Assembly (NCBI RefSeq): GCF_008123425.1
Contig: NZ_VSSS01000037.1
Location: forward strand, 93,842 to 157,841
Direction: 5' to 3'
DNA length: 64,000 nucleotides
Source of the DNA: Bradyrhizobium rifense
Lineage (GTDB): Bacteria; Pseudomonadota; Alphaproteobacteria; Rhizobiales; Xanthobacteraceae
Both the position numbers and the translations under genes were made by a program. Below, piece by piece: positions 17,029-25,812 of the stretch. Each line of letters begins with the position of its first letter. The stretch's first letter is position 1. The notes beneath the pieces are model-generated. The model was not told the DNA's origin, did not search any database, and was given only the letters and a program-made list of their open reading frames with translations.

Positions 17029-17982
17029 TTCCGCGCTTTCCCGTTTGGAATAAGTAATCTTGAGGGTGACCGTCGAGTTGTATCCCTCATGCCAGTTCGC
17101 TCATGCATCATTTTCGTTCGTCGCCCATCAGCGCGACACGGCACCGTTGCCAGCGCGACCGCGAAAGATGAAGAAAGCGCCATGGCTCTCTCCCGCCTGG
17201 TCGAGCAGGATCGGGCGGCTGCCGCGTGCGCTTGCATCGATGGGTTTGGGTCTAACGTCTCGTCTACTTCAACAAGCATCACTCATGCCAGGCGGTACTG
17301 TGTCTATAAGTCGACACGTTCGCGATGAATGTCGTCCCAATTGCGGCAACCAAGGCGCAGCCCTACGCGATCGATAGAGTACAATATGACCTTACGTACG
17401 ATTCAAGCTCTTTTGAAAATGAGTTGAATTGCGGCTTTCTATGAAATGTGACAGCGTTGCCGCTGCGCCGAGCACCACGTCATCGTGATCGTGGTAGTCG
17501 GCATCGGCCGCGAGACGTTGCGATTGCGAGTGCCCTTGACCGGCACCATAGCCGGCCGAATTAGCTGCCGGCTCCGCGAAGTAGCTTTGTGCGATTCTTC
17601 CCTGAGCGGCGGTTAGGCACGCTGGTGTGGTGAGGGAAAACATCCTCCAAGAATCGGAAATGGTCGAAGCCCGTTGAGAGCTGATGACCTGCAACCTGCA
17701 AGGCCATGCGCCCCGCACCGGCAACCGTGTGGGGCGCCTTGATCCATATTTGCTTCAGCTCTACCTGTGCTCTGCCGAGCGCAAGACTGACGCGACGGCA
17801 CACTAGAAGAAATTTAGGTTTGCGACGGGCCATCCGCTTACGCCCCCTGCCGCATCTGTCGTAATCAGATCGGCTCTCTCCGTCAGCTTGCAGCTTCGCC
17901 AAGGTGAAAGCTAACAATTGACTTTGCTATGCTGAAACGGTCGTACCCAGCGTCTCCCTCCGGTGAGGACCTCACCGGATGC
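17029..17982. other. Spacer with weak minus-strand frames
   Basis: Two minus-strand frames (17007-17282 and 17561-17917) are open but unrecognised. The first begins with ATGATG at 17282, carries Cys-containing text (AARSCSTRRERAMAL, VPCRADGRRTK), and overlaps the radical-SAM start, so it is a low-confidence candidate for a peptide partner. Nothing else is supported. Confidence 0.35.
17959..17979. terminator. Inverted repeat after the truncated permease
   Basis: TCCGGTGAGG and CCTCACCGGA are exact reverse complements around one central base, 3 bases past the stop of the permease fragment on the minus strand. It could act as a terminator or mark the break point of the gene. Confidence 0.45.
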
Positions 17983-18384
17983 TTACAGACTGGCCAACGT
18001 CGAATCCAGATAACCCGACCAGCCGATAGCGATGAGTTCACAGCCGAAGAGATATTCGAGAATCAAGGTCCAGCCAACGAGCCACCCTACGGCCTCTCCC
18101 CAGGTCGTGCTGACGTAGGTATAGGCGCTGCCCGATCTTGGGATCATCGCTGCAAATTCGGCGTAGCACAGTCCGGCAAACAGACAGACCAAGCTAGCGA
18201 ACAGAAAAGAAAGAACCACGGCCGGGCCGGCGTAGCGGGCGGCGACCTCCCCGGTGAGAACGAAAACCCCACCACCGACGGTGCTTCCAACTCCCATACA
18301 CGTCAGTTGAAACCATCCCAACGTCCGGCGAAGTTGCGGACCTTGTTGAGCACCGTTGAGAAAGGACTCGACTGGAATCGGCAT
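17983..18384 (-). pseudogene. Truncated APC-family amino-acid permease
   Basis: 133 codons that encode only the N-terminal part of a cationic amino-acid transporter-like permease: LRRTLGWFQLTCMGVGSTVG, the first membrane helix with the APC glycine motif, then two further hydrophobic segments (AVVLSFLFASLVCLFAGL and WLVGWTLILEYLFG). Family members have about 450-500 residues and 12 helices, so roughly three quarters is missing. It lies 113 bases downstream of trpS on the same strand. A working transporter is unlikely. Confidence 0.75.
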
Positions 18385-18497
18385 CGGGGGTTACAGCCGG
18401 ATTGGTACGCCGATGAGCCGGCGCTTATGCATAGCTAGAGTGCAGGCCGCAAAGGCGCGATTTCGAATACGGATAGTTCTCTCGGAAAGGCTTTAGC

Positions 18498-19463
18498 CTA
18501 GAAGCCGAGGTGATCTCGCACCGCAACGATCGTTTCTTGCGCTACTGCTCGCGCCTTCGTCTCGCCTGCCTGCAGTGCTTCTTCGATGATTTTGGGACGG
18601 CTCATCAGCGTCGAATAGCGTTCGCGCTGATCGCCAAACTTGCTCAGCAGCATTTTGTACAACTGATCTTTAGCAGCGCCATAACCGATTCGGCCCGCGA
18701 GATATTGCTCTCGCATATCGACGGTCTCCTGTTCACTGGCCACCGCGCGATAGAGAGCAAATACGGAGCACTGATCGGGGTTTTTTGGTTCGTTGACCGG
18801 CGTGCTATCGGTCACGATACGGCAGATGACCTGTTTTAGCCCTTTATCGCTTTGGAAAATATCGATGTAGTTGTTGTAAGATTTGCTCATCTTGCGCCCG
18901 TCGAGGCCAGGTATTGTCATGATCTCTTCCCTGATGACCGGCTCGGGCAAGACAAAGGTCTGGCCGTAGTGGTTGTTGAAAACCTTCGCGATATCGCGGG
19001 TGATCTCGATGTGCTGTTTCTGGTCTTTTCCGACAGGAATGCGCGACGCCTGATAGAGGAGGATATCGGCCGCCATCAGCACCGGATAAATGAAAAGCCC
19101 GGCGTTCACGTCGGACAGATTACTAGATTTGTCCTTGAAGGAGTGGGCACGCGCCAACAAGCCATCTGGCGTAAAGCAGGACAGGTACCACGTAAGTTCG
19201 GTCACCGCCGGAGCGCGGGACTGGCGATAAAGAACATCCTTGTTGGGGTCACACCCAAAGGCAAGCCACGCTGCCGCGACGCTGGAAGTATTCTCGCGCC
19301 GGAGCGCGCCCTCCCGTGAGGTCGTCAGCGAATGCAGGTCGGCGATAAAATGGAAGGCTGGATTGCCGCTCTGCTGACCATCGGCAAGCGCCGGCAGCAC
19401 GGCGCCAATAATGTTACCGAGATGCGGTTTTCCAGAACTCTGAATGCCCGTCAATACTCTCAT
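18498..19463 (-). CDS. trpS: Tryptophanyl-tRNA synthetase, probable extra copy
   Basis: Class Ic synthetase that charges tRNA-Trp. 321 residues, full length for the compact bacterial form. The HIGH-type motif appears as PHLGN near residue 13 and the KMSKS loop as GRKMSKSYNN near residue 193. PVGKDQKQHIEITRDIA is the conserved tryptophan-pocket region. Its ATG overlaps the stop of a short upstream frame (19460-19463), pointing to translational coupling. A housekeeping trpS should exist in the core genome, so a symbiosis-island copy suggests resistance to a TrpRS inhibitor or supply of Trp-tRNA to a dedicated pathway. Both are inferences. Confidence 0.95.
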   Translation of the reverse strand: MRVLTGIQSSGKPHLGNIIGAVLPALADGQQSGNPAFHFIADLHSLTTSREGALRRENTSSVAAAWLAFGCDPNKDVLYRQSRAPAVTELTWYLSCFTPDGLLARAHSFKDKSSNLSDVNAGLFIYPVLMAADILLYQASRIPVGKDQKQHIEITRDIAKVFNNHYGQTFVLPEPVIREEIMTIPGLDGRKMSKSYNNYIDIFQSDKGLKQVICRIVTDSTPVNEPKNPDQCSVFALYRAVASEQETVDMREQYLAGRIGYGAAKDQLYKMLLSKFGDQRERYSTLMSRPKIIEEALQAGETKARAVAQETIVAVRDHLGF

Positions 19464-19642
19464 GTCAACCTTTCGCCTCGACAGACTCCGCAGGCCGGGT
19501 CCCGAGCGATCTGCTTGGCGACAGGATCGAAGTCCCGCATGACAAGCGGGAAGGTATTAATCACTTTTACCTGGGGAATCGCCATCAGCGTGTCCAAGGT
19601 TGCGACCAAGCTCAACCAGAAGCCTCCCAGGGCGCACTCCAA
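19460..19642 (-). pseudogene. C-terminal remnant coupled to trpS, unidentified
   Basis: Up to 60 codons from a TTG at 19642, open from about 19663, reading like real protein: VATLDTLMAIPQVKVINTFP, then a Cys pair in ARDPACGVCRGE. The stop overlaps the trpS start by four bases. Endings of the type DPxCxxC occur in E1-like ThiF/MoeB family proteins, where they bind zinc, but the fragment is too short for a firm call. No ribosome binding site or upstream domain is visible, so it is probably the tail of a truncated gene. Confidence 0.4.
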
Positions 19643-19663
19643 GCGATCGGGCTTCGTACGAAG

Positions 19664-20054
19664 AAATTAAGGAGCGGTGAGCCGGATTGGCTAATCTCAC
19701 CTCGCGTTCAACCCAAAGATCATACCGGCCACGAAAAAGGGATTTCCATGCCGGTACGGTGAATTTTCGAATTTTCCGAGTATTCGGGTTATGTTGTATC
19801 GAGCACAACGTTCAAGAAGAGAGGAGCCGCACAGCCGCACGCGATTGGACGGTTGTAAGCCACAAGAGTCGCTTGATTCTGAGAAAGTGCCATTTTTTGT
19901 CGTGGCCGCACCGAATGCAAATCGAGCTTGGCGACATCGTAATCGGTTTCCTCAGGACGCGCACCGACTTGCGGATTGTCTATGGCATCGCCGGCGACAG
20001 GCGCCTATGACCATTTCGGCGAGGGATCGGTAGCCTTCAATAGCGGCCTTTACT
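19664..20054. other. Spacer between trpS and the patatin-like gene
   Basis: Only short overlapping frames on both strands. The missing N-terminus of the patatin-like protein should lie here, but I cannot find its glycine-rich oxyanion-hole motif in any frame. Confidence 0.35.
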
Positions 20055-21392
20055 GTGCTCGAACGTCTTGAGGCCGATCTCAAGGCGCGCGGTGAAAACC
20101 TTGAGGAATTGATCTTCGCCATAAGCGGAGTCTCCGGAGGAAGCGTTGGCGCGATGGAATACGTGGCAGCTCTGCATGGCCGATCAGCGTTCGGCAGCCA
20201 AGCTAAAGCGACGGAATTCCTGAAATCCGATTTTCTGGCCGGTGCCATTGCAAGTCTGGTTTTCGTCGATGGCCCCTCAAATTTTCTCCCAGATCTCGGC
20301 CAGCCAGATCGCGGCACAGCCCTCGAGCGCTCGTTAGAAAAAGGCAGTTCTGGCTATCTTGCTCACTCATTCCTGAGCTTCTTTCCGGATATCAATAGCG
20401 CGAGCAAGCGCTGGACACCCTCGCTTCTTCTGAACGCTACGCATCAGGAAACAGGACGCCGCATAATTGCCAGCAATCTCAAGATTGAACGTGATGTCTT
20501 TCTCGATACATTCGACGAACTTGATCTCCTTGGGTCAGATATACGCGCGAGCACGGCAGCCCACAATAGCGCCAGATTCACATATGTGTCGCCGGCTGGA
20601 AAGCTCGAACCAAAGGGAGGGGCCAGTTTCCTTTCCGGCGAGACGAACCGCGGCTACGTTATCGATGGCGGCTATTTCGAGAATTACGGTGCGGTAACCG
20701 CCTTGGAGTTGGCTAGGGAAGCCCGCGCGCAGATCGAAGCAAAGAGAGGCGTCGGGGCTGTCAGGCTCATCGTTCTGCAGATCAGCAGCGACCCGACTCT
20801 CACCAAAGAGCGTACACGAGTGAGAATACGCGAAGACGAAAAGCTGGGGTGCGTGTTGACCACCAGCATGCCTGCCGTTGGGGCGGCGACAACGTCGGAT
20901 TTCCTGCAGTTCAGGGACAGTGGTTGGAACGCGAAGACCGGCCGCTGGGAGAAGAACGATGGCGAGGGCTTCGTTGTAGCGTATCTGAATGAGCTGGCAG
21001 CACCTCTGCTAGGCGTGACGGCGGTCCGCGAGGCTCACGGTACCTTGGCGGCAGCTGAACTAGCGGCTTCCGTGTGCGACGAGCGGGAACTCTCACGCGT
21101 TGAAGCCAAGTTGCAGTCCAAAGGACTCAACTTGCTTGCTCCGGTTACCAACACTCAGGATCCAGCACCAATTCAAAGGTGGAGCCGAGCGCGCGCCGAA
21201 CCTCATTTTTCACACTTAGCCATGTGCGAGGTCTCGGAAAACGGCAATGCACCGATCGTGCCACCACTGGGTTGGGTGCTGTCCAAGCCCATGCGGGAGC
21301 AATTTCCGAACATACTCAAGGACTGCGGCAACGATACAGAGCTAAACAGCCTCGAGGCCGTACTCGACCGAAGCAATGGGCGAATTGCGTGA
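20055..21392 (+). CDS. Patatin-like phospholipase, N-terminally shortened
   Basis: 445 codons from a GTG at 20055 after an in-frame TAG at 20031. The nucleophile elbow GVSGGS (GxSxG) is in LIFAISGVSGGSVGAMEY near residue 28, and the catalytic-aspartate motif DGG is in YVIDGGYFENYGAVTALEL near residue 202, so the Ser-Asp dyad is present. Patatins also need a glycine-rich oxyanion-hole loop about 30-40 residues before the serine, and here the protein begins too late to include it. The gene is therefore either N-terminally truncated or starts in a different way. The family hydrolyses membrane lipids; some members are toxins or phage-defence effectors. Activity here is doubtful. Confidence 0.7.
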   Translation: MLERLEADLKARGENLEELIFAISGVSGGSVGAMEYVAALHGRSAFGSQAKATEFLKSDFLAGAIASLVFVDGPSNFLPDLGQPDRGTALERSLEKGSSGYLAHSFLSFFPDINSASKRWTPSLLLNATHQETGRRIIASNLKIERDVFLDTFDELDLLGSDIRASTAAHNSARFTYVSPAGKLEPKGGASFLSGETNRGYVIDGGYFENYGAVTALELAREARAQIEAKRGVGAVRLIVLQISSDPTLTKERTRVRIREDEKLGCVLTTSMPAVGAATTSDFLQFRDSGWNAKTGRWEKNDGEGFVVAYLNELAAPLLGVTAVREAHGTLAAAELAASVCDERELSRVEAKLQSKGLNLLAPVTNTQDPAPIQRWSRARAEPHFSHLAMCEVSENGNAPIVPPLGWVLSKPMREQFPNILKDCGNDTELNSLEAVLDRSNGRIA

Positions 21393-21972
21393 TAGATCGG
21401 CTAGAGGCGCGGTGAGCTCCAGTCAAATTGAGGAGACCCGCCAAGGTGGACGAAATAAATGGCTGGTCCTCCATCCACCGAAAGACCTTGTTACAACGAA
21501 TTTCTCTGGCGCTAACCGACGATGCAAAGGCAAGTATCAGATGGAGCTGAGCCGTCCAATACGGCTCATGATGTGGTGGAACTCGACAAGACATCGGTTA
21601 TGTTGAGCGGACAACAATGACCTACCTAGTCGAAGGCGTCACCGGCTGCGAGATTGACAGGAACGCGCTCAAGGGTTTCGGGATTTCGCGCATGTTATTT
21701 CGAAGATCTTCTCGACGCGGATGCAGTGATCCGCTTAGCGCGCCGACTATCACGTCCACGAAGAGCTTAGAATGCCGCAAGTAACAATTTGAGGAGAATA
21801 ACATGCCCTCGGTACTCGTTATCAGCCACGAGAATATACCCGTCAAGGACGCCAAAAGACCCAGACAACAACAAGATGGGCGGGCGGGACGACGTAATCA
21901 TGGGCGATTCAGCCCGCGAAATCCCGGTGCCAAAATTACAGTCAAGCCTCAAATCAAAAAGGTGATTTATCT
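21393..21972. other. Spacer before the HNH module
   Basis: No supported gene. A 55-codon plus-strand frame from the ATG at 21617 is open but has no ribosome binding site and no recognisable features. Confidence 0.35.
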
Positions 21973-21990
21973 TTGAAGGAATCACTCAAC

Positions 21991-22194
21991 ATGCCTGAGG
22001 CAATTGGCTGGTTCGAGGTTGATTCACTCGACATCGAGCTGAAAATTGACGGCCGAAGGTCGGATTGGTCTTTTGTTGCCAAGTTGGGCGAAAAGGGAAG
22101 CTTTACGCTCCGGCTCAAGCGTCCAGCTAAAGGCGGCGCAGAACGAACCGCCACCGCTTCAGAAGGTCCGGGAAGCCGACGTGCAGGCGCTTAA
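21991..22194 (+). CDS. Small partner protein of the HNH gene
   Basis: 67 residues from the ATG at 21991 (AAGGA lies about 10 bases upstream; a TTG at 21973 is an alternative). The sequence alternates polar and hydrophobic residues in beta-like fashion (GWFEVDSLDIELKIDG, WSFVAKLGEKGSFTLRL) and ends in a basic tail. No family recognised. Its stop codon lies inside the next gene, a 14-base overlap, so the two are translationally coupled and probably act together. Confidence 0.6.
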   Translation: MPEAIGWFEVDSLDIELKIDGRRSDWSFVAKLGEKGSFTLRLKRPAKGGAERTATASEGPGSRRAGA

Positions 22195-23419
22195 ATTGCG
22201 GGGCGAGCAAGTGGCAACGTGCATTTTCTGCGACAATGAACTAACCGAGGGCACCAAGCCTGAGCATATCCTGCTCAATGCACTTGGAGGACGCAAAACG
22301 ACCAGGCGCGTCGATTGCTCAATGTGCAATGGGAAATTCGGAAGCACAATCGACAACGAGGTCGGCAAGCAGGTCGCCGTCCTGCGCAATATGCTCCAGC
22401 TCGACTCGGGTACAGGCGGCGAACCGACGATGCTGCGAAAGATCCAGTCCGGCGGCGACGTCATCAATCTGATGAATGACGGCACACCCGAGCTAGTTGC
22501 GAAACCGTTCTCAATCCGCAAGCTCGAAAACGGAGGTTTCGAGCTTCTGATCACGACCAAATCAGTCGAGGAAATAGAGCCATACGTTCCGCACATTGCC
22601 GCGCAACTTCGCTGTACTGAGGAGCAGGTATTTCAGATCTTGAAATCAACCACCGGCTCTTACGTCGAACGTCGGCCGGAAACCGTCCATCACGCACTCG
22701 GATTTGGAGGACCAATAGCGGTTCGTTCCGCCGCAAAATCGGCCCTGGTGCTATGGGCGACTCTCACCGGCAGCGACGAAGTCAAATTGCCGCAATACGA
22801 CGACGTCCGCCGGTTCATCACGGATGGAGATGAGGCTTTCAACCTGACGCGCGCGCATCTCGATTCGCGCTATTTGCCGGAAGCGACAGAGCTGGTGCGC
22901 CGCTTCGGCAAGTTCTTCAATCTCATTTACGTCCGCAGCAATGAGTCGGGACGCGTCGTTGCTCATTTTACGCTCTACAACGTTATAAGCTGGCACATCG
23001 TCCTGGCCGAAACCGGCGGCACGCCGAACGCGCGCATCGCGCTGGTTTCGAATCCGCTCGAGCCGGCGGAGTGGTCCGACACGATTGCCGACGAGGTTGA
23101 AATCGACTTCGCATGGCTCGACAGCCCCGACTATACCGACGAGCTGAAACGGGCTCGCGAACGTCTTGAAGGCGCGTTGCGACATCACGTCGAAACGCAA
23201 CGAGAGCGCGAGTTAAGTCGCATTATCGATGCTGTTTTCACAAAGCGCGGCATTGTCGGCGAACACGAGCTGTTCAAGGACCCTCGACTTTGGCAGGAGA
23301 TCATTGCCGAAATCGGGCACCGGTTCGCATTGCATGCGCTCGGCCTACCTTATGTGGAGACTGTGTCCGGCGAGGAAATCGCCGCGCGCCTGCGCGCGGT
23401 TCGCGATAAAGGCGCATAG
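22181..23419 (+). CDS. HNH-domain protein (HNH_5-like nuclease)
   Basis: 412 residues from the GTG at 22181, with GGGAAG five bases upstream; the open frame extends back to 22046, but that part overlaps the small upstream gene. Near the N-terminus CIFCDNELTEGTKPEHILLN, GG, then CSMCNGKFGSTIDNEVGK give the two CxxC pairs, the EH and the CN of HNH_5-type endonucleases. The remaining 330 residues are an unrecognised, mixed alpha/beta region ending in a helical segment rich in Arg and Glu. Such proteins occur in restriction and defence loci, but the target is unknown here. It is an intact gene within otherwise decayed surroundings. Confidence 0.75.
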   Translation: MQALKLRGEQVATCIFCDNELTEGTKPEHILLNALGGRKTTRRVDCSMCNGKFGSTIDNEVGKQVAVLRNMLQLDSGTGGEPTMLRKIQSGGDVINLMNDGTPELVAKPFSIRKLENGGFELLITTKSVEEIEPYVPHIAAQLRCTEEQVFQILKSTTGSYVERRPETVHHALGFGGPIAVRSAAKSALVLWATLTGSDEVKLPQYDDVRRFITDGDEAFNLTRAHLDSRYLPEATELVRRFGKFFNLIYVRSNESGRVVAHFTLYNVISWHIVLAETGGTPNARIALVSNPLEPAEWSDTIADEVEIDFAWLDSPDYTDELKRARERLEGALRHHVETQRERELSRIIDAVFTKRGIVGEHELFKDPRLWQEIIAEIGHRFALHALGLPYVETVSGEEIAARLRAVRDKGA

Positions 23420-23890
23420 GATGTCTTATCGCAACCTGCGTCGTCCTAATTGCGGGTCAACGCCGCATCGTGCGGCGTCGCATTGCCATCTGATCATATG
23501 CAGTCATGAGGCGGTAGCGACTCATCACGCTTCAATGCGGACCATATTTATTACTGCGGCAGGCGAGACTACGGCACCAAACAAGTCCATCCACTTAGTG
23601 AGAGACCCAGATCATACGGCTTCGAAGCGTGTGGCGGCCACCTAGAGACCAGATGCACGACATAAAAGCCGCAACTTTTGATCGTATCGATGTGCGAGCG
23701 CGGGGGAGGAGACGAGGATGCTTGCCAAAATCATCCCAAAGTCATCCCAAGATCATGGGGACTATTGCTGCATCTCTGTTCGCTACGTAGGCGTTCGCCT
23801 GGGAAAGTGTCCTCGCGAAAGGTCATTCTGAAATGAAATTCAATATGCCCAATCCTTTCTATTTCATTCCTTGAACTGTGAGAGCAGACC
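23420..23890. other. Spacer after the HNH gene
   Basis: Nothing supported. A short direct repeat AAATCATCCCAAAGTCATCC lies near 23727-23750. Confidence 0.35.
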
Positions 23891-24592
23891 TTGACACATA
23901 TCAATTGCCCGAAATGCGACAGTCTCATTTCCGACAAAGCTCAAGTGTGCCCAGTTTGTCATGCGAACCTTGTCAAGCCGACAAGGCTCAGCCGTCTTCT
24001 CGGCTTGCGCGACTATCTGACGTTGCCGGCAGCTCTGACGGCGCTGGTCGTCAGCTTGGCCGGGTGGGTGAACGACTTTCGGCCTGTTTTGAAACTCGAT
24101 GATGCAAAGGTCACGGGATATCTGCTTAATCCAGACATTATCAATGTCGGGCTCGATGACCGTCCAACCGAACAGCAAGTGAAGAAGGTCACCGAATACA
24201 TCCAGATACAGCGCGTCATTCTGTTCAATAACGGATACTCACTCGCAAGCGTGCAGAGCAGTTTTGTCTGCACCGGAGACGAAACTGGCCCCAGCCGGCA
24301 CCTGTTCACTTTCGTGACCTACGATACCAAACAGCGAATCAAGACCTTCGTCGAGATCAAGCCCAGCGAGACGGTGGTATTGTCCGGCAAACTCTCGGAC
24401 GCAAACCTCTACACAAAGGAGGAGCGCGCTTCGGCCGGCCCCAATACATGTACGTTTGGCTATTACGACAAATTTGGCCTTAAGGGCACTGTGATCGCCA
24501 TCAAGCCGGCACAAATGCGACCGTTCCTTGAAACGCCATCGGCACCGGCGGATGACGCGTCCGCCCAAGCGCCTAAGGCGAAATCGCCCTAG
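23891..24592 (+). CDS. Zinc-ribbon protein with one membrane segment
   Basis: 233 residues from a TTG at 23891 with GAGAGCAG upstream. The N-terminus forms a zinc ribbon (CPKCDSLISDKAQVCPVC, residues 6-23), followed by one hydrophobic segment (LTLPAALTALVVSLAGWV, residues 43-60) and a soluble domain of about 170 residues with two cysteines (SSFVCTGDE, NTCTFGYYD) that could form a disulfide if periplasmic. The end is Ala/Pro-rich. The architecture suits a membrane-anchored sensor or assembly factor, but no family is recognised. Confidence 0.65.
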   Translation: MTHINCPKCDSLISDKAQVCPVCHANLVKPTRLSRLLGLRDYLTLPAALTALVVSLAGWVNDFRPVLKLDDAKVTGYLLNPDIINVGLDDRPTEQQVKKVTEYIQIQRVILFNNGYSLASVQSSFVCTGDETGPSRHLFTFVTYDTKQRIKTFVEIKPSETVVLSGKLSDANLYTKEERASAGPNTCTFGYYDKFGLKGTVIAIKPAQMRPFLETPSAPADDASAQAPKAKSP

Positions 24593-25133
24593 ATTTGAAC
24601 AAGCCTGCTTTCGGTCGTTAGAAGCTCCGTACGCCGCTGCTGCGATCATCCCTTCGTGCTCGGCCTGCAAGAGGCCATCGTCGTTTCCTATAATCGCGCT
24701 TAACCTCACAAGGGCGATGAACATCGTCGGCAAACCGGGCCTGATTGCAGCCATCCGCGCTAGTTGAAGGCGGCGAAGTGCGCCAAAGGCGACGCCGCGC
24801 GTCGCTTAACCACCTTGGCCGGCTACTTAGACGCTCCGAAGCGAAAACATTGGCGGCCTGGAACGATTGTCGACCACGGCCGCCTCTGAGCTATCCGTTT
24901 CCACACAACCAAGACCCATTGCGGAAGTGGTCGGCTTTAAGGAGGAGCGCCCTAAACCTTCGTATTGTTCCGTCACCCATCTAGATGCCGGACGATTACC
25001 TACGTTCAATTGAGCTGCTGATCGTGATCGTCTTAGGCTGCATGCGTTGGAAACGCGCACAGGCTCATCAAGTGCGATCGTGAAAAAAGGAATGATCGAC
25101 GAACAGCTGCGATGAAGCCAAGAGGAGACTACA
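24593..25133. other. Spacer without a supported gene
   Basis: 540 bases with short frames on both strands and no motif. It precedes the small-protein operon starting at 25134. Confidence 0.4.
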
Positions 25134-25355
25134 ATGCCGAACTGCTCCGAAAATCTTAGATCTGGCAGTGTCGCGCGATGCGCAGTTTGTGATGGCAAGT
25201 TTGGTCTCGTCCGGCACAACTCGTGGCGAACGCCTCTTTGTTCCAAGAAGTGCGTCGATCGCTTCAGAGCTTGCAGGGAAAGTGACCGCAATTGGGTGGG
25301 CTGGCTCCAGATCACCTTCAACCAGCTGCCAGAGAACCGCGCGAGGGCTTTGTGA
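25134..25355 (+). CDS. Small Cys-rich zinc-finger protein
   Basis: 73 residues; GAGGAG lies upstream of the ATG. The Cys pattern CAVCDGKFGLVRHNSW followed by LCSKKCVDRF gives four metal-ligand cysteines (CxxC and CxxxC) about 18 residues apart, suggesting a small zinc finger. A paralogue lies at 35288-35473 with nearly the same core (CAICGGRFGLIRYYCW, LCSKKCVDRF). The stop codon overlaps the next start (TGATG), the first of a chain of overlaps through 25812. Function unknown; a regulator or an RNA/DNA-binding adaptor is possible. Confidence 0.7.
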   Translation: MPNCSENLRSGSVARCAVCDGKFGLVRHNSWRTPLCSKKCVDRFRACRESDRNWVGWLQITFNQLPENRARAL

Positions 25356-25567
25356 TGGTCCAGATCTCACTGCGAGGCAAGGCATATTTGGAGACAGCAC
25401 GGACTTTGTTCCGCGCAGCCCAAACCAAGACCGACTCAGCGATTGCGGGTCAGCTGAAGGCCCTTGCCGACGACTACGAGCGGCGTGCTGAGAAAGCTTG
25501 GCATGTTGATGCGGCCAAGGCATTCGCCCGATCGGCTGCTACCGCTGAACGCGAATTGCGTGCATGA
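25355..25567 (+). CDS. Small helical hypothetical protein
   Basis: 70 residues starting at the ATG that overlaps the preceding stop. Almost wholly helical and charged (YLETARTLFRAAQTKTDSAI, ALADDYERRAEKAWHVD). This type of short protein is common in Bradyrhizobium genomes. It overlaps the next gene by ATGA. Function unknown. Confidence 0.65.
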   Translation: MVQISLRGKAYLETARTLFRAAQTKTDSAIAGQLKALADDYERRAEKAWHVDAAKAFARSAATAERELRA

Positions 25568-25812
25568 CCGGGTGGGCAGCTTCAAACATGTTCCCCGAAT
25601 TCTGTACCATTGAAGCGCTGAACCTGCGCCCCGGCTCCAAGGAGCTGGAGGCATTCAACGTCGAGCGTGTGCGCGGCTACCTCGAGTGTAATCTCGGCTG
25701 CAAGAAGAAGGAAGTGATCCACGCGCTAGGCCTGCATCCGCGCACGGTGGCCAAAGCCATCAAGATCATCCGGGCAAATGCCCATCGCAGCGATGGGGCT
25801 CTCCAGTCGTGA
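25564..25812 (+). CDS. Small protein with helix-turn-helix-like end
   Basis: 82 residues, start overlapping the preceding stop. The C-terminal half (CNLGCKKKEVIHALGLHPRT then VAKAIKIIRA) resembles a helix-turn-helix in which GLHPRTVAKAI would be the recognition part. It may be a small DNA-binding regulator working with the zinc-finger protein of the same operon. Function unknown. Confidence 0.6.
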   Translation: MTGWAASNMFPEFCTIEALNLRPGSKELEAFNVERVRGYLECNLGCKKKEVIHALGLHPRTVAKAIKIIRANAHRSDGALQS

